Origin: an uncultured Selenomonadaceae bacterium
GTDB lineage: Bacteria > Bacillota > Negativicutes > Selenomonadales > Selenomonadaceae
NCBI GenBank assembly: GCA_905236785.1
Contig: CAJOQC010000042.1
Coordinates: forward strand, 1 to 16,029
Direction: 5' to 3'
Length of the DNA: 16,029 nt
Positions 1 to 7,360 of this stretch are shown here, in pieces (position 1 is the stretch's first letter; each line of letters opens with the position of its first letter). Made by a program: the position numbers and the translations under genes. The notes below the pieces were generated by a model. That model ran no database searches. It was given only the letters and a program-made list of their open reading frames with translations, and had not been told where the DNA came from.

Positions 1-48
1 AATCATTAAAACATATATATCAAGTATGGTTTTGGAGGGTGAAACACA

Positions 49-981
49 ATGGCTAAAATATACGACAGTGTTACGGAACTTATCGGCAATACGCCGTTGC
101 TAAAGGCGAACAATTTCATAAAAGCCAATAATCTTGGCATCAATCTTTTGGCAAAATTGGAATATTTTAACCCCGCCGGCAGCGTAAAGGATCGCATTGC
201 CAAGGCTATGATTGAAAAAGCAGAACAAGAAGGCAAGTTAAAGAAAAATTCGGTTATAATAGAGCCCACCAGTGGCAACACCGGCATAGGATTAGCCAGT
301 GTTGCCGCCGCACGCGGTTACAAAACCATTCTCACCATGCCGGAAACAATGAGCGTCGAACGGCGCAATATGCTAAAGGCCTACGGAGCACAGATTGTTC
401 TGACGGAAGGTGCAAAGGGCATGAAAGGTGCTATAGAAAAAGCCGAAGAACTTGCAAGAAAAACAAAAAATTCCTTTATCCCTTCGCAATTTACGAACCC
501 TGCCAATCCGGCAATACATGAAGCCACCACAGGATCTGAGATATGGAGAGACACTGACGGCGCGGTTGACGTATTTATTGCCGGCGTCGGAACAGGCGGC
601 ACAATTACCGGCATCGGACATTATTTGAAAAAACAAAATCCGAACATAAAAATTATTGCCGTAGAACCGGCCACTTCGCCGGTTCTGTCAAAAGGCGAAG
701 CCGGACCGCACAAAATACAGGGCATAGGCGCGGGGTTCGTCCCCAAAACATTGGATATTGCCGTTTATGACGAGGTTTTGCCCATTGCCAATGAGGATGC
801 CTTTACATATGCGCGACAATTTTCGCAGACGGAAGGCGTATTGGTCGGCATATCCTCGGGAGCTGCCATAGCCGCTGCAGTGAATATAGACAGTCGTGCC
901 GATTATAAGGGAAAAACAGTTGTCGCGCTCTTGCCCGATACCGGCGACCGCTATCTGTCTACCGGCCTTTTCGATGCCTGA
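49..981 (+). CDS. cysK: Cysteine synthase A (O-acetylserine sulfhydrylase)
   Basis: This cytoplasmic PLP enzyme makes L-cysteine from O-acetylserine and sulfide, the last step of cysteine biosynthesis. The 310-residue length is normal for CysK. Seen in the sequence: the PLP-lysine context NPAGSVKDR (Lys47), the substrate loop TSGNTG (74-79), QFTNPANP (147-154), the phosphate-binding GVGTGGT (179-185) and a C-terminal GISSGAA that carries the serine facing the pyridine nitrogen. The ATG start has GGAGGG about 8 nt upstream. The gene is separated from the rimP cluster by a hairpin and a fresh promoter, so it is probably a separate transcription unit. Only 48 bases lie upstream, so its own promoter and any cysteine-responsive control are not visible. 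A cystathionine beta-synthase-type relative is possible, but the length and motifs fit CysK best. Confidence 0.96.
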   Translation: MAKIYDSVTELIGNTPLLKANNFIKANNLGINLLAKLEYFNPAGSVKDRIAKAMIEKAEQEGKLKKNSVIIEPTSGNTGIGLASVAAARGYKTILTMPETMSVERRNMLKAYGAQIVLTEGAKGMKGAIEKAEELARKTKNSFIPSQFTNPANPAIHEATTGSEIWRDTDGAVDVFIAGVGTGGTITGIGHYLKKQNPNIKIIAVEPATSPVLSKGEAGPHKIQGIGAGFVPKTLDIAVYDEVLPIANEDAFTYARQFSQTEGVLVGISSGAAIAAAVNIDSRADYKGKTVVALLPDTGDRYLSTGLFDA

Positions 982-1028
982 TACTGCTATTCGATTAAAA
1001 TAGGGCAATTTAATTGAATAGCAGTATC
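980..1028. repeat. Long inverted repeat (20-bp stem) at the 3' end of cysK, possible terminator
   Basis: Arms 980-999 and 1009-1028 pair over 20 bp with a single G.T wobble; the outer 13 bp (GATACTGCTATTC and its complement) are perfect. The loop is 9 nt. The left arm begins inside the cysK stop codon TGA (979-981). No U-tract follows on either strand, so it is not a textbook intrinsic terminator. It could stabilise the cysK 3' end, act as a U-tract-less terminator, or be a protein-binding site. Confidence 0.75.
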
Positions 1029-1054
1029 ATAAACATCTTCATAAAAGATCGCGC

Positions 1055-1083
1055 TTTACAACAACATTGTCAAGTGCTATAAT
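1055..1083 (+). promoter_or_regulatory. Vegetative (SigA-type) promoter for the rimP-nusA-infB cluster
   Basis: The -35 element TTTACA (1055-1060, 5 of 6 to consensus) is followed by a 17-nt spacer and a perfect -10 TATAAT (1078-1083). A TG one base before the -10 (1075-1076) makes it an extended -10. Transcription should start near 1090, giving a leader of about 80 nt before the rimP ATG at 1171. It is the only convincing promoter I found in the window and is well placed to drive the tightly packed genes downstream. Confidence 0.8.
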
Positions 1084-1109
1084 GTCAACAATTGAATTAA
1101 ATGTACGAT

Positions 1110-1144
1110 ATATGAGAGACTGGGCTTGTCCCGGTCTTTCGTAT
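1110..1144 (+). ncRNA. rimP leader hairpin (possible attenuator)
   Basis: Arms 1110-1124 and 1130-1144 can form a 15-bp stem with three G.U wobbles around a 5-nt loop (CTTGT). The core GACTGGG/CCCGGTC is at 1118-1136. It lies in the untranslated leader between the predicted start site (about 1090) and the rimP ribosome-binding site at 1161. Only a short U run (1137-1139) follows the core. From memory, a stem-loop before rimP occurs in several Firmicutes; whether this one attenuates transcription is inference. Confidence 0.55.
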
Positions 1145-1170
1145 TATGTCGGCGGCAAAAGAGGAGAAAT

Positions 1171-1632
1171 ATGGCGCGAATAGAAGACGAATGTAAAAAT
1201 ATTGCTTTGGCGATAATGGAAAAACTTGCCGAAGAAAACATTGAAATTGTCGATGTGGAGTTCACGGGCGAAACCAAAACCCACGAAAGATACCTGCGGG
1301 TGTTTTTGGATAAACCCGGCGGCATCGAAATAGAAGATTGCCAACGTTTTAGCGAGCTTTTGGAAGAAGAACTCGACAAGCGGGATTTTATTACCGAGCC
1401 TTACATATTAGAAGTTTCTTCACCGGGCTTGGAGCGAGTCTTAAAAAAGCCGCAGGATTTTGAGCGTGAAATGGGCAAAACGGTGTTGGTGTCCCTTTAT
1501 GCGCCTTTTGAAGGCAAAAAGGAATATGTGGGTACGCTTACGGGCTATGACGAAAACTTCGTAACCTTGGCCGACGACGTGAAAATCCCCAAAGAAAAAA
1601 TCGCGCAGGTAAGGCTGTATCTTGAAATATAA
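1171..1632 (+). CDS. rimP: Ribosome maturation factor RimP
   Basis: RimP binds the 30S precursor and is needed for efficient late maturation of the small subunit. The product is 153 residues, the usual family length, with the N-terminal alpha/beta domain (about 1-80) and a C-terminal SH3-like barrel (about 85-153). Family features include IVDVEFTGE near the N-terminus, the acidic helix IEIEDCQRFSELLEEEL and the diagnostic EVSSPGLERVL. The ATG at 1171 is chosen over an upstream in-frame TTG (1126) because GAGGAG at 1161-1166 immediately precedes it and the upstream start lies inside the leader hairpin. It is first in the nusA-infB cluster, and nusA follows after 61 nt. I am confident of the identity. 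Confidence 0.95.
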   Translation: MARIEDECKNIALAIMEKLAEENIEIVDVEFTGETKTHERYLRVFLDKPGGIEIEDCQRFSELLEEELDKRDFITEPYILEVSSPGLERVLKKPQDFEREMGKTVLVSLYAPFEGKKEYVGTLTGYDENFVTLADDVKIPKEKIAQVRLYLEI

Positions 1633-1645
1633 ATGTTTGCATAAA

Positions 1646-1675
1646 CGGCTCTGACGGTGAAAACCGTGACAGCCG
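1646..1675 (+). promoter_or_regulatory. Leader hairpin before nusA, shares its 5' arm with the hairpin before rtcB
   Basis: Arms CGGCTCTGACGGT (1646-1658) and ACCGTGACAGCCG (1663-1675) pair at 11 of 13 positions with two mismatches, closed by a GAAA tetraloop (1659-1662). It lies in the 61-nt gap between rimP and nusA, six nt before the nusA Shine-Dalgarno sequence GGAGG (1682-1686). An element with the identical 13-nt left arm precedes rtcB at 14607-14636. There is no U-tract, so a terminator is unlikely; an effect on translation or mRNA processing is possible. Confidence 0.6.
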
Positions 1676-1693
1676 CTAATCGGAGGCAATGAA

Positions 1694-2836
1694 TTGGTAC
1701 GCAGAAAAAGTAAACCCAAAGCGGTGGAAACAAGCGTTTTGCCGGCGTTAAAAGAATTGGGCGCGCAAAAGGGCATTGACCCCAACATTCTTTTTGATGC
1801 CATTGAGGACGCTTTAATTTTGGCTTACAAGCGAAATTTCGGCTCTACGGGCAATGTGCGGGTTCAGTTGAACCGCGACGACGGCACATATCATGTTTAC
1901 GCGCAAAAGACCGTGACGGAGGAAGTAACCAACGAGGTGACGGAAATTTCCTTGGGGCAGGCGCGAGCCATACAGAAGGATTATAACGTCGGCGACATAA
2001 TAGAAATAGAAGTAACGCCGGCAAATTTCGGGCGTATTGCGGCGCAGTCGGCAAAGAACGTGGTTTTCCAACGTATACGCGATGCCGAACACGGCATGAT
2101 ATACGAAGAGTTTAACGGCAAAATCGAAACGGTAGTTTCCGGGTTGGTGCAACACGTGGAAAATCGAAACGTGTTTATTGACCTTGGGAGGACAGAGGCT
2201 GTTTTGACTTCCGCCGAACAGATACCCGGCGAAACATATAAGCAGGGCGCAAAGATAAAAGCCTATGTCATCGAAGTGAAGAAAACCACCAAAGGACCTG
2301 TCATTTGCCTGTCGCGAACTCACCCCGAATTTTTAAGAAAACTTTTTGAGCTTGAAGTGCCGGAGTTGCAGGACGGAACGGTGGAGATTAAATCCGTAGC
2401 CCGCGAACCCGGATCGCGGTCGAAAATTGCCGTGGCGGCGCAAAACGAGGACGTAGACCCCGTGGGTGCTTGCGTGGGGCCGAAGGGCTTGCGGGTGCAA
2501 GCCGTGACGGACGAAATCGGCAAAGAGAAAATCGACATCGTAAAATGGAGCGATAACCCCGCCGAGTATATTGCAAATGCGTTAAGCCCGTCGGAAGTGG
2601 TGTCCGTGGACGTAAACGAAGAAGAAAAATTCTCCGGCGTAACTGTTCCCGATAGTCAGCTTTCTTTGGCCATAGGGAAGGAAGGGCAAAACGCCCGTCT
2701 TGCCGCCAAACTGACGGGTTGGAAAATTGATATTAAGAGCGAGAGCCAAGCGGCGGGCGGCGGCGAATACGAAGATGAAGATTACGAAGCCGACGAAACG
2801 CCGGAGGACGACGAGTATGACGAAAGCGAAGATTGA
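1694..2836 (+). CDS. nusA: Transcription elongation/termination factor NusA
   Basis: NusA binds RNA polymerase and nascent RNA and modulates pausing, termination and antitermination. The 380-residue protein has the N-terminal RNAP-binding domain (about 1-125), an S1 domain (about 135-200) and two KH domains (about 205-345). KH1 carries DPVGACVGPKG at 255-265, and KH2 carries SLAIGKEGQNARLAAKLTGW. The end is a strongly acidic tail after a short Gly run; it lacks the two C-terminal AR repeats of the E. coli protein, as is normal in Firmicutes. The start is TTG at 1694 with GGAGG at 1682-1686, seven nt upstream; an ATG at 1689 is in another frame. The acidic tail is encoded where the rnpM ribosome-binding site and start lie, and the two genes overlap by 20 nt. 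Confidence 0.96.
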   Translation: MVRRKSKPKAVETSVLPALKELGAQKGIDPNILFDAIEDALILAYKRNFGSTGNVRVQLNRDDGTYHVYAQKTVTEEVTNEVTEISLGQARAIQKDYNVGDIIEIEVTPANFGRIAAQSAKNVVFQRIRDAEHGMIYEEFNGKIETVVSGLVQHVENRNVFIDLGRTEAVLTSAEQIPGETYKQGAKIKAYVIEVKKTTKGPVICLSRTHPEFLRKLFELEVPELQDGTVEIKSVAREPGSRSKIAVAAQNEDVDPVGACVGPKGLRVQAVTDEIGKEKIDIVKWSDNPAEYIANALSPSEVVSVDVNEEEKFSGVTVPDSQLSLAIGKEGQNARLAAKLTGWKIDIKSESQAAGGGEYEDEDYEADETPEDDEYDESED

Positions 2837-3107
2837 TAAGCCCGAACGTATGTGCGTCGGCTGTCGAACCCTTCGTCCGAAAAGGGAAATGCTCCGCATT
2901 GTCTTAAACAAAAACGGCGAATGTTTTGCCGACCCTACGGGAAAAGCACCGGGGCGGGGCGCGTACATTTGCAAAAATATTGCCTGCGTGGACGAGGCAA
3001 GGAAAAACAAAGCCTTTTCTCATTCCTTTAAGCAAGGCGTAAGCGGCGCGATATACGACGAGGCGGCAAATATTATAGCGTCCTTGAACGGCGAACAGGA
3101 ACAATGA
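2817..3107 (+). CDS. rnpM: RNase P modulator RnpM (YlxR family, DUF448)
   Basis: This 96-residue small basic RNA-binding protein always sits between nusA and the L7Ae-like gene in Firmicutes. The Bacillus homologue (YlxR) has been reported to bind the RNase P RNA and modulate RNase P, hence the newer name RnpM; I apply this by homology. Family signatures seen are RMCVGCR (Cys13 and Cys16) and the PGRGAYIC loop (45-52). The ATG at 2817 is chosen because GGAGG (2803-2807) lies 9 nt upstream and translation then begins just before the family signature. It overlaps nusA by 20 nt, and its stop overlaps the ylxQ start (ATGA), which suggests translational coupling. Confidence 0.9.
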   Translation: MTKAKIDKPERMCVGCRTLRPKREMLRIVLNKNGECFADPTGKAPGRGAYICKNIACVDEARKNKAFSHSFKQGVSGAIYDEAANIIASLNGEQEQ

Positions 3108-3409
3108 ACGAAGATAAATTGACAAATATGCTGGGGCTTGCCCAAAAAGCCCGCAAGATTGTATCCGGCGAATTTGCTACGGACAAAGCGTTGAAGGAGC
3201 AAAAGGCTGAGTATGTGCTTGTTGCCGCCGACGCATCGGAAAAAACCGCCGAAAAATACAGGGAACTGACCGAAAAACAAAATATTCCCTTGGCGATGAT
3301 TTTGAACAAGGACAAATTGGCGCATGCCCTCGGCAAAGAAACACGAGCGGTGGCGGCGATTACCGATGCGGGGTTCGGCAAAGCAATCGGAAAATTATTG
3401 CAAGATTAA
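3104..3409 (+). CDS. ylxQ: L7Ae/L30e-family RNA-binding protein YlxQ
   Basis: This 101-residue protein of the ribosomal L7Ae/L30e/S12e fold typically binds kink-turn RNA. Seen are the N-terminal [18 protein letters not shown] segment, with the LGLA.KA.K pattern characteristic of the bacterial branch, a central YVLVAADAS strand-turn and the Gly/Ala-rich C-terminus [15 protein letters not shown]. The exact cellular partner of YlxQ is not settled. The ATG overlaps the rnpM stop codon (ATGA at 3104-3107), and AGGA at 3097-3100 serves as a ribosome-binding site. infB begins within 20 nt of its stop. The position between rnpM and infB is diagnostic of the Firmicutes operon. Confidence 0.92.
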   Translation: MNEDKLTNMLGLAQKARKIVSGEFATDKALKEQKAEYVLVAADASEKTAEKYRELTEKQNIPLAMILNKDKLAHALGKETRAVAAITDAGFGKAIGKLLQD

Positions 3410-3412
3410 CAT

Positions 3413-3420
3413 GGGGGTGG
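3413..3420 (+). promoter_or_regulatory. Ribosome-binding site that decides the infB start
   Basis: GGGGGTGG matches the GGAGGTG anti-Shine-Dalgarno complement with one mismatch and lies 8-9 nt before the GTG at 3429. The ATG at 3411 sits inside this motif and has no good ribosome-binding site of its own, so I prefer the GTG start for infB. Confidence 0.5.
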
Positions 3421-3428
3421 CTCGAAGA

Positions 3429-6023
3429 GTGTCGAAATACAGAGTTTTTGAATTGGCCAAAACCTTTAAGGCCGACTATAAAGTGGTGCTTGACATTTTG
3501 AAAAAAGGCGGCTTTAAGGTAGCCAACAATTTTAGCAGCGTCGATGACGAAGGGTATAAAGCGGTGAAAAACGCCCTTGCGCCCAAGAAAAAAACGACGG
3601 ATGCAAAACCCAAAAAGAAACCTGCGGCAAAGACGGGCGAGCAAAAAAAGCCCGCACCTACCAACGAAAACAAAAGCGAAACCATAGCGAACACGCCCAA
3701 AAGCGATAAAACGGCAGACGCGAAACCTGCCCTCAAGCAGCAGGAAAAATCTGTGCCTGCCGTCAATAAGGATAAACCGACGGCTAAAGCGAAAGATACC
3801 GTTGACAAAAAGCAGGAGGTCGCCCGCGACGACAAAGGCAAACAGGCCAAGCCAAAACCTGCGTCCACCGTCGAAAACAGGAAAGAAGATGCCTTCGTTC
3901 GCAAAGACAAGCGCGACGGCGAAGGCAAAAAGCACCGCCAGCAGCACCGTGAGAACGGCGAAAATGCCGTCGATATGTCAAGCGCGCCATCCCGCGAAAA
4001 AGGCGACCAAAAACGGCGCGGCAACAAATCCCAAAACGAGCAGAACAATTCGACAAGGGAAAAAAGCCGCGACAATCGGGGGCGCGACCGCCGCGAGCGC
4101 AATCGCGGGGGCAACAACAATATTAACGCCAACGGCGAAACGCGAAATGTATTTCGTAAGGACAGAAAGAACAAGAAGAATCGGCAGAGCGCACCGCCCC
4201 AGAAGGTTGAAATCGCCCGTCCGAAACACATTAAAGTCGGCGAGAGCATTGCGGTAAAAGATTTGGCCAGCAAAATGAGCTGCACCGCCGCCGAAGTTAT
4301 CAAAAAACTCCTGTCCATGGGCGTGATGGCGAGCATCAACCAAGAAATAGACTATGACACTGCATCTTTGGTGGCCGACGCTTTCGGCGTAACCACCGAA
4401 GAACTGCCGCCGGAAGTAGACCCGACGGAAATCCCGGAAATCGAGGACGACCCCAAGACCTTAAAACTTCGTCCGCCGGTGGTTACGGTTATGGGTCATG
4501 TCGATCATGGCAAAACTTCGCTCCTTGATGCCATAAGAAAAACCTCCGTCACATCTCATGAGGCGGGCGGCATAACTCAACATATCGGCGCGTATCAGGT
4601 AATGTGCAAGGACAAAAAAATCGTGTTTTTGGATACGCCGGGGCATGAAGCCTTTACCGCCATGCGCGCCCGCGGCGCGAAAGTCACCGATATTGCCGTA
4701 TTGGTGGTGGCCGCCGACGACGGCGTTATGCCGCAAACGGTGGAGGCCATAAGCCATGCCAAGTCGGCTGGCGTGCCGATTATCGTTGCCATAAACAAAA
4801 TCGACAAGCCCGGCGCAAACCCCGACCGCGTAAAACAAGAACTGATGGAGCATAACCTTGTCCCCGAAGAATACGGCGGCGACACCGTAATGGTTCCCGT
4901 GTCCGCCAAACAGAAAATGGGTATCAACGATTTGCTTGAGATGATACTTTTGGTGGCGGAAGTGCAGGAGTTAAAAGCCAACCCCAACCGCGAGGCGCGG
5001 GGCGTAATTATCGAGGCGGAACTTGACAAGGGCCGAGGCCCCGTGGCCACGGTGCTGGTGCAAAACGGCACGCTTCGTATCGGCGACTCCTTGGTGGCGG
5101 GGACTGTTTATGGCAAAGTGCGCGCCATGGTGAACGACCGGGGCGACAACGTAAAAAAAGCCGGCCCATCCGTGCCGGTGGAAGTTTTGGGTTTAAGCGA
5201 CGTACCCGCCGCCGGCGATATGTTGGCGGTTTTGGAGGAAAAACAAGCCCGTTCCGTTGCTGCGGCGCGGCTTGAACGGCAGCGCAGCCGACTGATAAAA
5301 TCGAAGAAAGTTTCCCTTGACGACCTTTTCCAACAAATTAAGGAAGGTCATATCAAGGATTTGAACATAGTTATAAAGGCCGACGTTCAAGGTTCGGTGG
5401 AAGCGTTAAACAGCTCATTGCTAGCGCTTAACAAAAACGACGAAGTCCGGGTGCAAATCGTTCATTCCGGCGTCGGCGCGGTAAGCGAGTCGGACGTTAT
5501 GTTGGCCTCGGCCTCTAACGCTCTTATTATCGCCTTTAACGTGCGCCCCGACAACAACGCCCGTCGCGTGGCGGATGCGGAAAACATCGACATAAGAACC
5601 TATCGGGTCATTTACGATGCGTTAAACGACGTGAAGGCCGCCATGAGCGGTATGCTTGCGCCGAAATACAAAGAGATTGTTCAAGGACGGGTGGAAATTC
5701 GTCAGGTCATGAAGTTCTCCAAGGTTTTGGTGGCGGGTTCGTATGTGCTTGAAGGGAAAATCACCAACAATTCAAAGATAAGGATTATTCGCGACAATAT
5801 CGAAATTTTTGACGGGGCGATTGATTCTTTGCGTCGGTTTAAGGACGACGTGAAGGAAGTTGCCGCAGGCTACGAGTGCGGCATTTCGATAGTCGATTTC
5901 AGGGACTTTAGGGAAGGCGACATCATTGAGGCGTACACCATGGAAGAGGTGGAAACCTCCATAACCGAAGCCAACCAAGAGGCCGACAAACGTCGCGAAG
6001 AGGAAAATAACGCCGACGCGTAA
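3429..6023 (+). CDS. infB: Translation initiation factor IF-2
   Basis: IF2 is the GTPase that positions initiator fMet-tRNA on the 30S subunit and promotes subunit joining. The product is about 864 residues. Order of parts: a short N-terminal IF2_N module (about 1-50, starting [11 protein letters not shown]), a long low-complexity linker rich in Lys/Ala then Arg/Asn (about 55-290), and a second IF2_N module before the G domain. G motifs are G1 GHVDHGKT (356-363), G2 [10 protein letters not shown]3 DTPGHE (402-407), G4 NKID (456-459) and G5 SAK, followed by domains II, III and the fMet-tRNA-binding C-terminal domain. The GTG start at 3429 is supported by GGGGGTGG upstream and by the family-like N-terminus; ATG at 3411 would add six residues. 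The linker composition is typical of the family, not a defect. Confidence 0.96.
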   Translation: MSKYRVFELAKTFKADYKVVLDILKKGGFKVANNFSSVDDEGYKAVKNALAPKKKTTDAKPKKKPAAKTGEQKKPAPTNENKSETIANTPKSDKTADAKPALKQQEKSVPAVNKDKPTAKAKDTVDKKQEVARDDKGKQAKPKPASTVENRKEDAFVRKDKRDGEGKKHRQQHRENGENAVDMSSAPSREKGDQKRRGNKSQNEQNNSTREKSRDNRGRDRRERNRGGNNNINANGETRNVFRKDRKNKKNRQSAPPQKVEIARPKHIKVGESIAVKDLASKMSCTAAEVIKKLLSMGVMASINQEIDYDTASLVADAFGVTTEELPPEVDPTEIPEIEDDPKTLKLRPPVVTVMGHVDHGKTSLLDAIRKTSVTSHEAGGITQHIGAYQVMCKDKKIVFLDTPGHEAFTAMRARGAKVTDIAVLVVAADDGVMPQTVEAISHAKSAGVPIIVAINKIDKPGANPDRVKQELMEHNLVPEEYGGDTVMVPVSAKQKMGINDLLEMILLVAEVQELKANPNREARGVIIEAELDKGRGPVATVLVQNGTLRIGDSLVAGTVYGKVRAMVNDRGDNVKKAGPSVPVEVLGLSDVPAAGDMLAVLEEKQARSVAAARLERQRSRLIKSKKVSLDDLFQQIKEGHIKDLNIVIKADVQGSVEALNSSLLALNKNDEVRVQIVHSGVGAVSESDVMLASASNALIIAFNVRPDNNARRVADAENIDIRTYRVIYDALNDVKAAMSGMLAPKYKEIVQGRVEIRQVMKFSKVLVAGSYVLEGKITNNSKIRIIRDNIEIFDGAIDSLRRFKDDVKEVAAGYECGISIVDFRDFREGDIIEAYTMEEVETSITEANQEADKRREEENNADA

Positions 6024-6048
6024 ACATCGGCCGATTGGAGGTAACGCC

Positions 6049-6405
6049 ATGAGCAAGTTGCGGGTCGAAAAATTGCAGGAACTGATGAAACAAGAGGCAA
6101 GCCAAATTATTTTGCGGGAATTAAAAGACCCGCGAATCGGCTTTGTAACGGTGACGCAAGTCGAAATGACCGGCGATTTGCGCGAGGCGAAAATTTATGT
6201 GAGCCTAATGGGAAGCGAAGAACAGGCCGCCGAGTGTTTGGCGGGGCTAAACAGCTCCTTAGGCTTTGTGCGGCGCGAGCTTGGGCAACGTATCCGCCTG
6301 CGCTTTACGCCGCAGATAAGTTTCGCCGTGGATAAATCCCTCGATTACAGCGAACATATTAACGAATTGTTACGAGATATAAAAAAGGACGAAGGGCATG
6401 AGTAA
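6049..6405 (+). CDS. rbfA: Ribosome-binding factor A
   Basis: RbfA is a KH-like cold-shock assembly factor that binds the 30S precursor near 16S rRNA helix 1 and supports 5' end maturation. The 118-residue length is normal. Recognisable features are the N-terminal RVEKLQELMKQEASQIILREL helix, the core KDPRIGFVTVTQVEMTGDL, the AKIYVSLMG strand and LRFTPQISFAVD, followed by the terminal helix. The ATG has a strong GGAGGT 5-6 nt before it. It overlaps nrnA by 8 nt, so the two are probably translationally coupled. The RimP-RbfA pair in one operon gathers 30S maturation factors. Confidence 0.95.
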   Translation: MSKLRVEKLQELMKQEASQIILRELKDPRIGFVTVTQVEMTGDLREAKIYVSLMGSEEQAAECLAGLNSSLGFVRRELGQRIRLRFTPQISFAVDKSLDYSEHINELLRDIKKDEGHE

Positions 6406-7360
6406 AATAACCTTGACGGAAACGGCAAAAGTTCTCTTGGCGGCAAAGAGCGTCATCATAGCCTCCCACATAAACCCGGACGGCGACGCCATAGGTTCTT
6501 CCTTGGCTCTTATGCACACCATGACGAAATTGGGAAAGGATGCGCGGGTGTTTATTGACGACGCAATTCCTTCCATATTCGCCTTTTTGCCCGGAGCGGA
6601 AAAAATCGAGCGACCGCCCGAGACCATAACGGAAAAACTTCGCCCCGATTTATTCGTGATACTTGACGCGAGCCTTGACCGCGTGAGCAGAGTGCGAGAA
6701 TTGGTTGATGCGCCCACTCTAAACATCGACCACCATGTGTCAAACGACGGCGCGGCGGACAAATTATACTTGGACGCAGACAGAGCGGCCACGGCGGAAA
6801 TAATTTACGAATTGGTAAAGGAAATGAACGCCGAATTTGATTACGAGAATGCGCTTCCTTTATATACCGGCATAGCCACGGATTCGGGTTTTTTCCGCTA
6901 CGCCAACACCAAGCCCTTCACCATGCGGGCGGCGGCGGAACTTATGGAGTACGGCGTAAAGCCGAACCTTGTCTCGGAGGCCACGGAGGTAAAACCCTTT
7001 GCCGTTGTTAAGGGCTTGGGCGCGGCTCTTTCCGCCGCAGAAATTTTCCATGACGGATTGGCGGCGGGAATATTCCTTGATTACCCGACGGTGAAAGAAC
7101 TTGAAACCACCGAAGGATTTATCGACGAGATACGGGTTATCGAAGGCGTCGACGTGGCTGTGTTGGTAAAGTGCCAAGGGGAGAATATGTGCCGCGTAAG
7201 TATGCGCTCAAAGACTTTGGACGTTGCCAAAATAGCCATGAAATTCGGCGGCGGCGGCCATGTGCGGGCGGCAGGTTGCACCCTTAAAACGAGTTTTGAC
7301 GAGGCAAAGAAAATTATTACGGAGGAACTAAATCGCGCCCTAAGCGAGGAAGTTGCATGA
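6398..7360 (+). CDS. nrnA: Bifunctional oligoribonuclease/PAP phosphatase NrnA (DHH-DHHA1)
   Basis: NrnA degrades 2-5-nt nanoRNAs from the end and also dephosphorylates 3'-phosphoadenosine 5'-phosphate (PAP). The PAP activity links it loosely to sulfur assimilation and to the cysK gene nearby. The 320-residue protein has the DHH domain with HINPDGDAIGS (24-34), the metal-ligand Asp90 in ILDAS and the DHH triad in NIDHH (111-113), then DSGFFRYANT. The C-terminal DHHA1 domain carries the substrate-binding GGGGHVRAAG (284-293). All expected metal ligands appear intact. It overlaps rbfA by 8 nt and truB by 4 nt (ATGA). Confidence 0.93.
   Translation: MSKITLTETAKVLLAAKSVIIASHINPDGDAIGSSLALMHTMTKLGKDARVFIDDAIPSIFAFLPGAEKIERPPETITEKLRPDLFVILDASLDRVSRVRELVDAPTLNIDHHVSNDGAADKLYLDADRAATAEIIYELVKEMNAEFDYENALPLYTGIATDSGFFRYANTKPFTMRAAAELMEYGVKPNLVSEATEVKPFAVVKGLGAALSAAEIFHDGLAAGIFLDYPTVKELETTEGFIDEIRVIEGVDVAVLVKCQGENMCRVSMRSKTLDVAKIAMKFGGGGHVRAAGCTLKTSFDEAKKIITEELNRALSEEVA

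Noticed and set aside
1..48. AT-rich stretch before cysK as a promoter or regulatory leader
   Set aside because: Only 48 bases are available. TATATAT is present, but no paired -35 box can be placed within the window.
1126..1170. Upstream in-frame TTG start for rimP, adding 15 residues
   Set aside because: It sits inside the leader hairpin, lacks a ribosome-binding site and adds residues unlike the family. The ATG at 1171 has GAGGAG in front.
3802..4257. A 151-codon plus-strand open frame in another frame of infB
   Set aside because: It is a Lys/Thr/Arg-rich shadow of the IF2 linker without family motifs or its own start signals.
3429..4290. The Lys/Ala and Arg/Asn-rich stretch as a foreign insert or disordered repeat protein
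   Set aside because: A long charged, low-complexity linker between the N-terminal module and the G domain is normal for bacterial IF2, and the frame is continuous.
3476..4339. A 287-codon open frame on the minus strand
   Set aside because: It lies fully opposite the infB low-complexity linker. Its Phe/Leu/Ser-rich translation is what the complement of Lys/Ala/Arg codons gives, and it has no recognisable domain or good ribosome-binding site.
6026..6035. ATCGGCCGAT palindrome before rbfA
   Set aside because: A 10-bp palindrome without a loop is too short to be significant and would not form a stable hairpin. No second copy was noticed.
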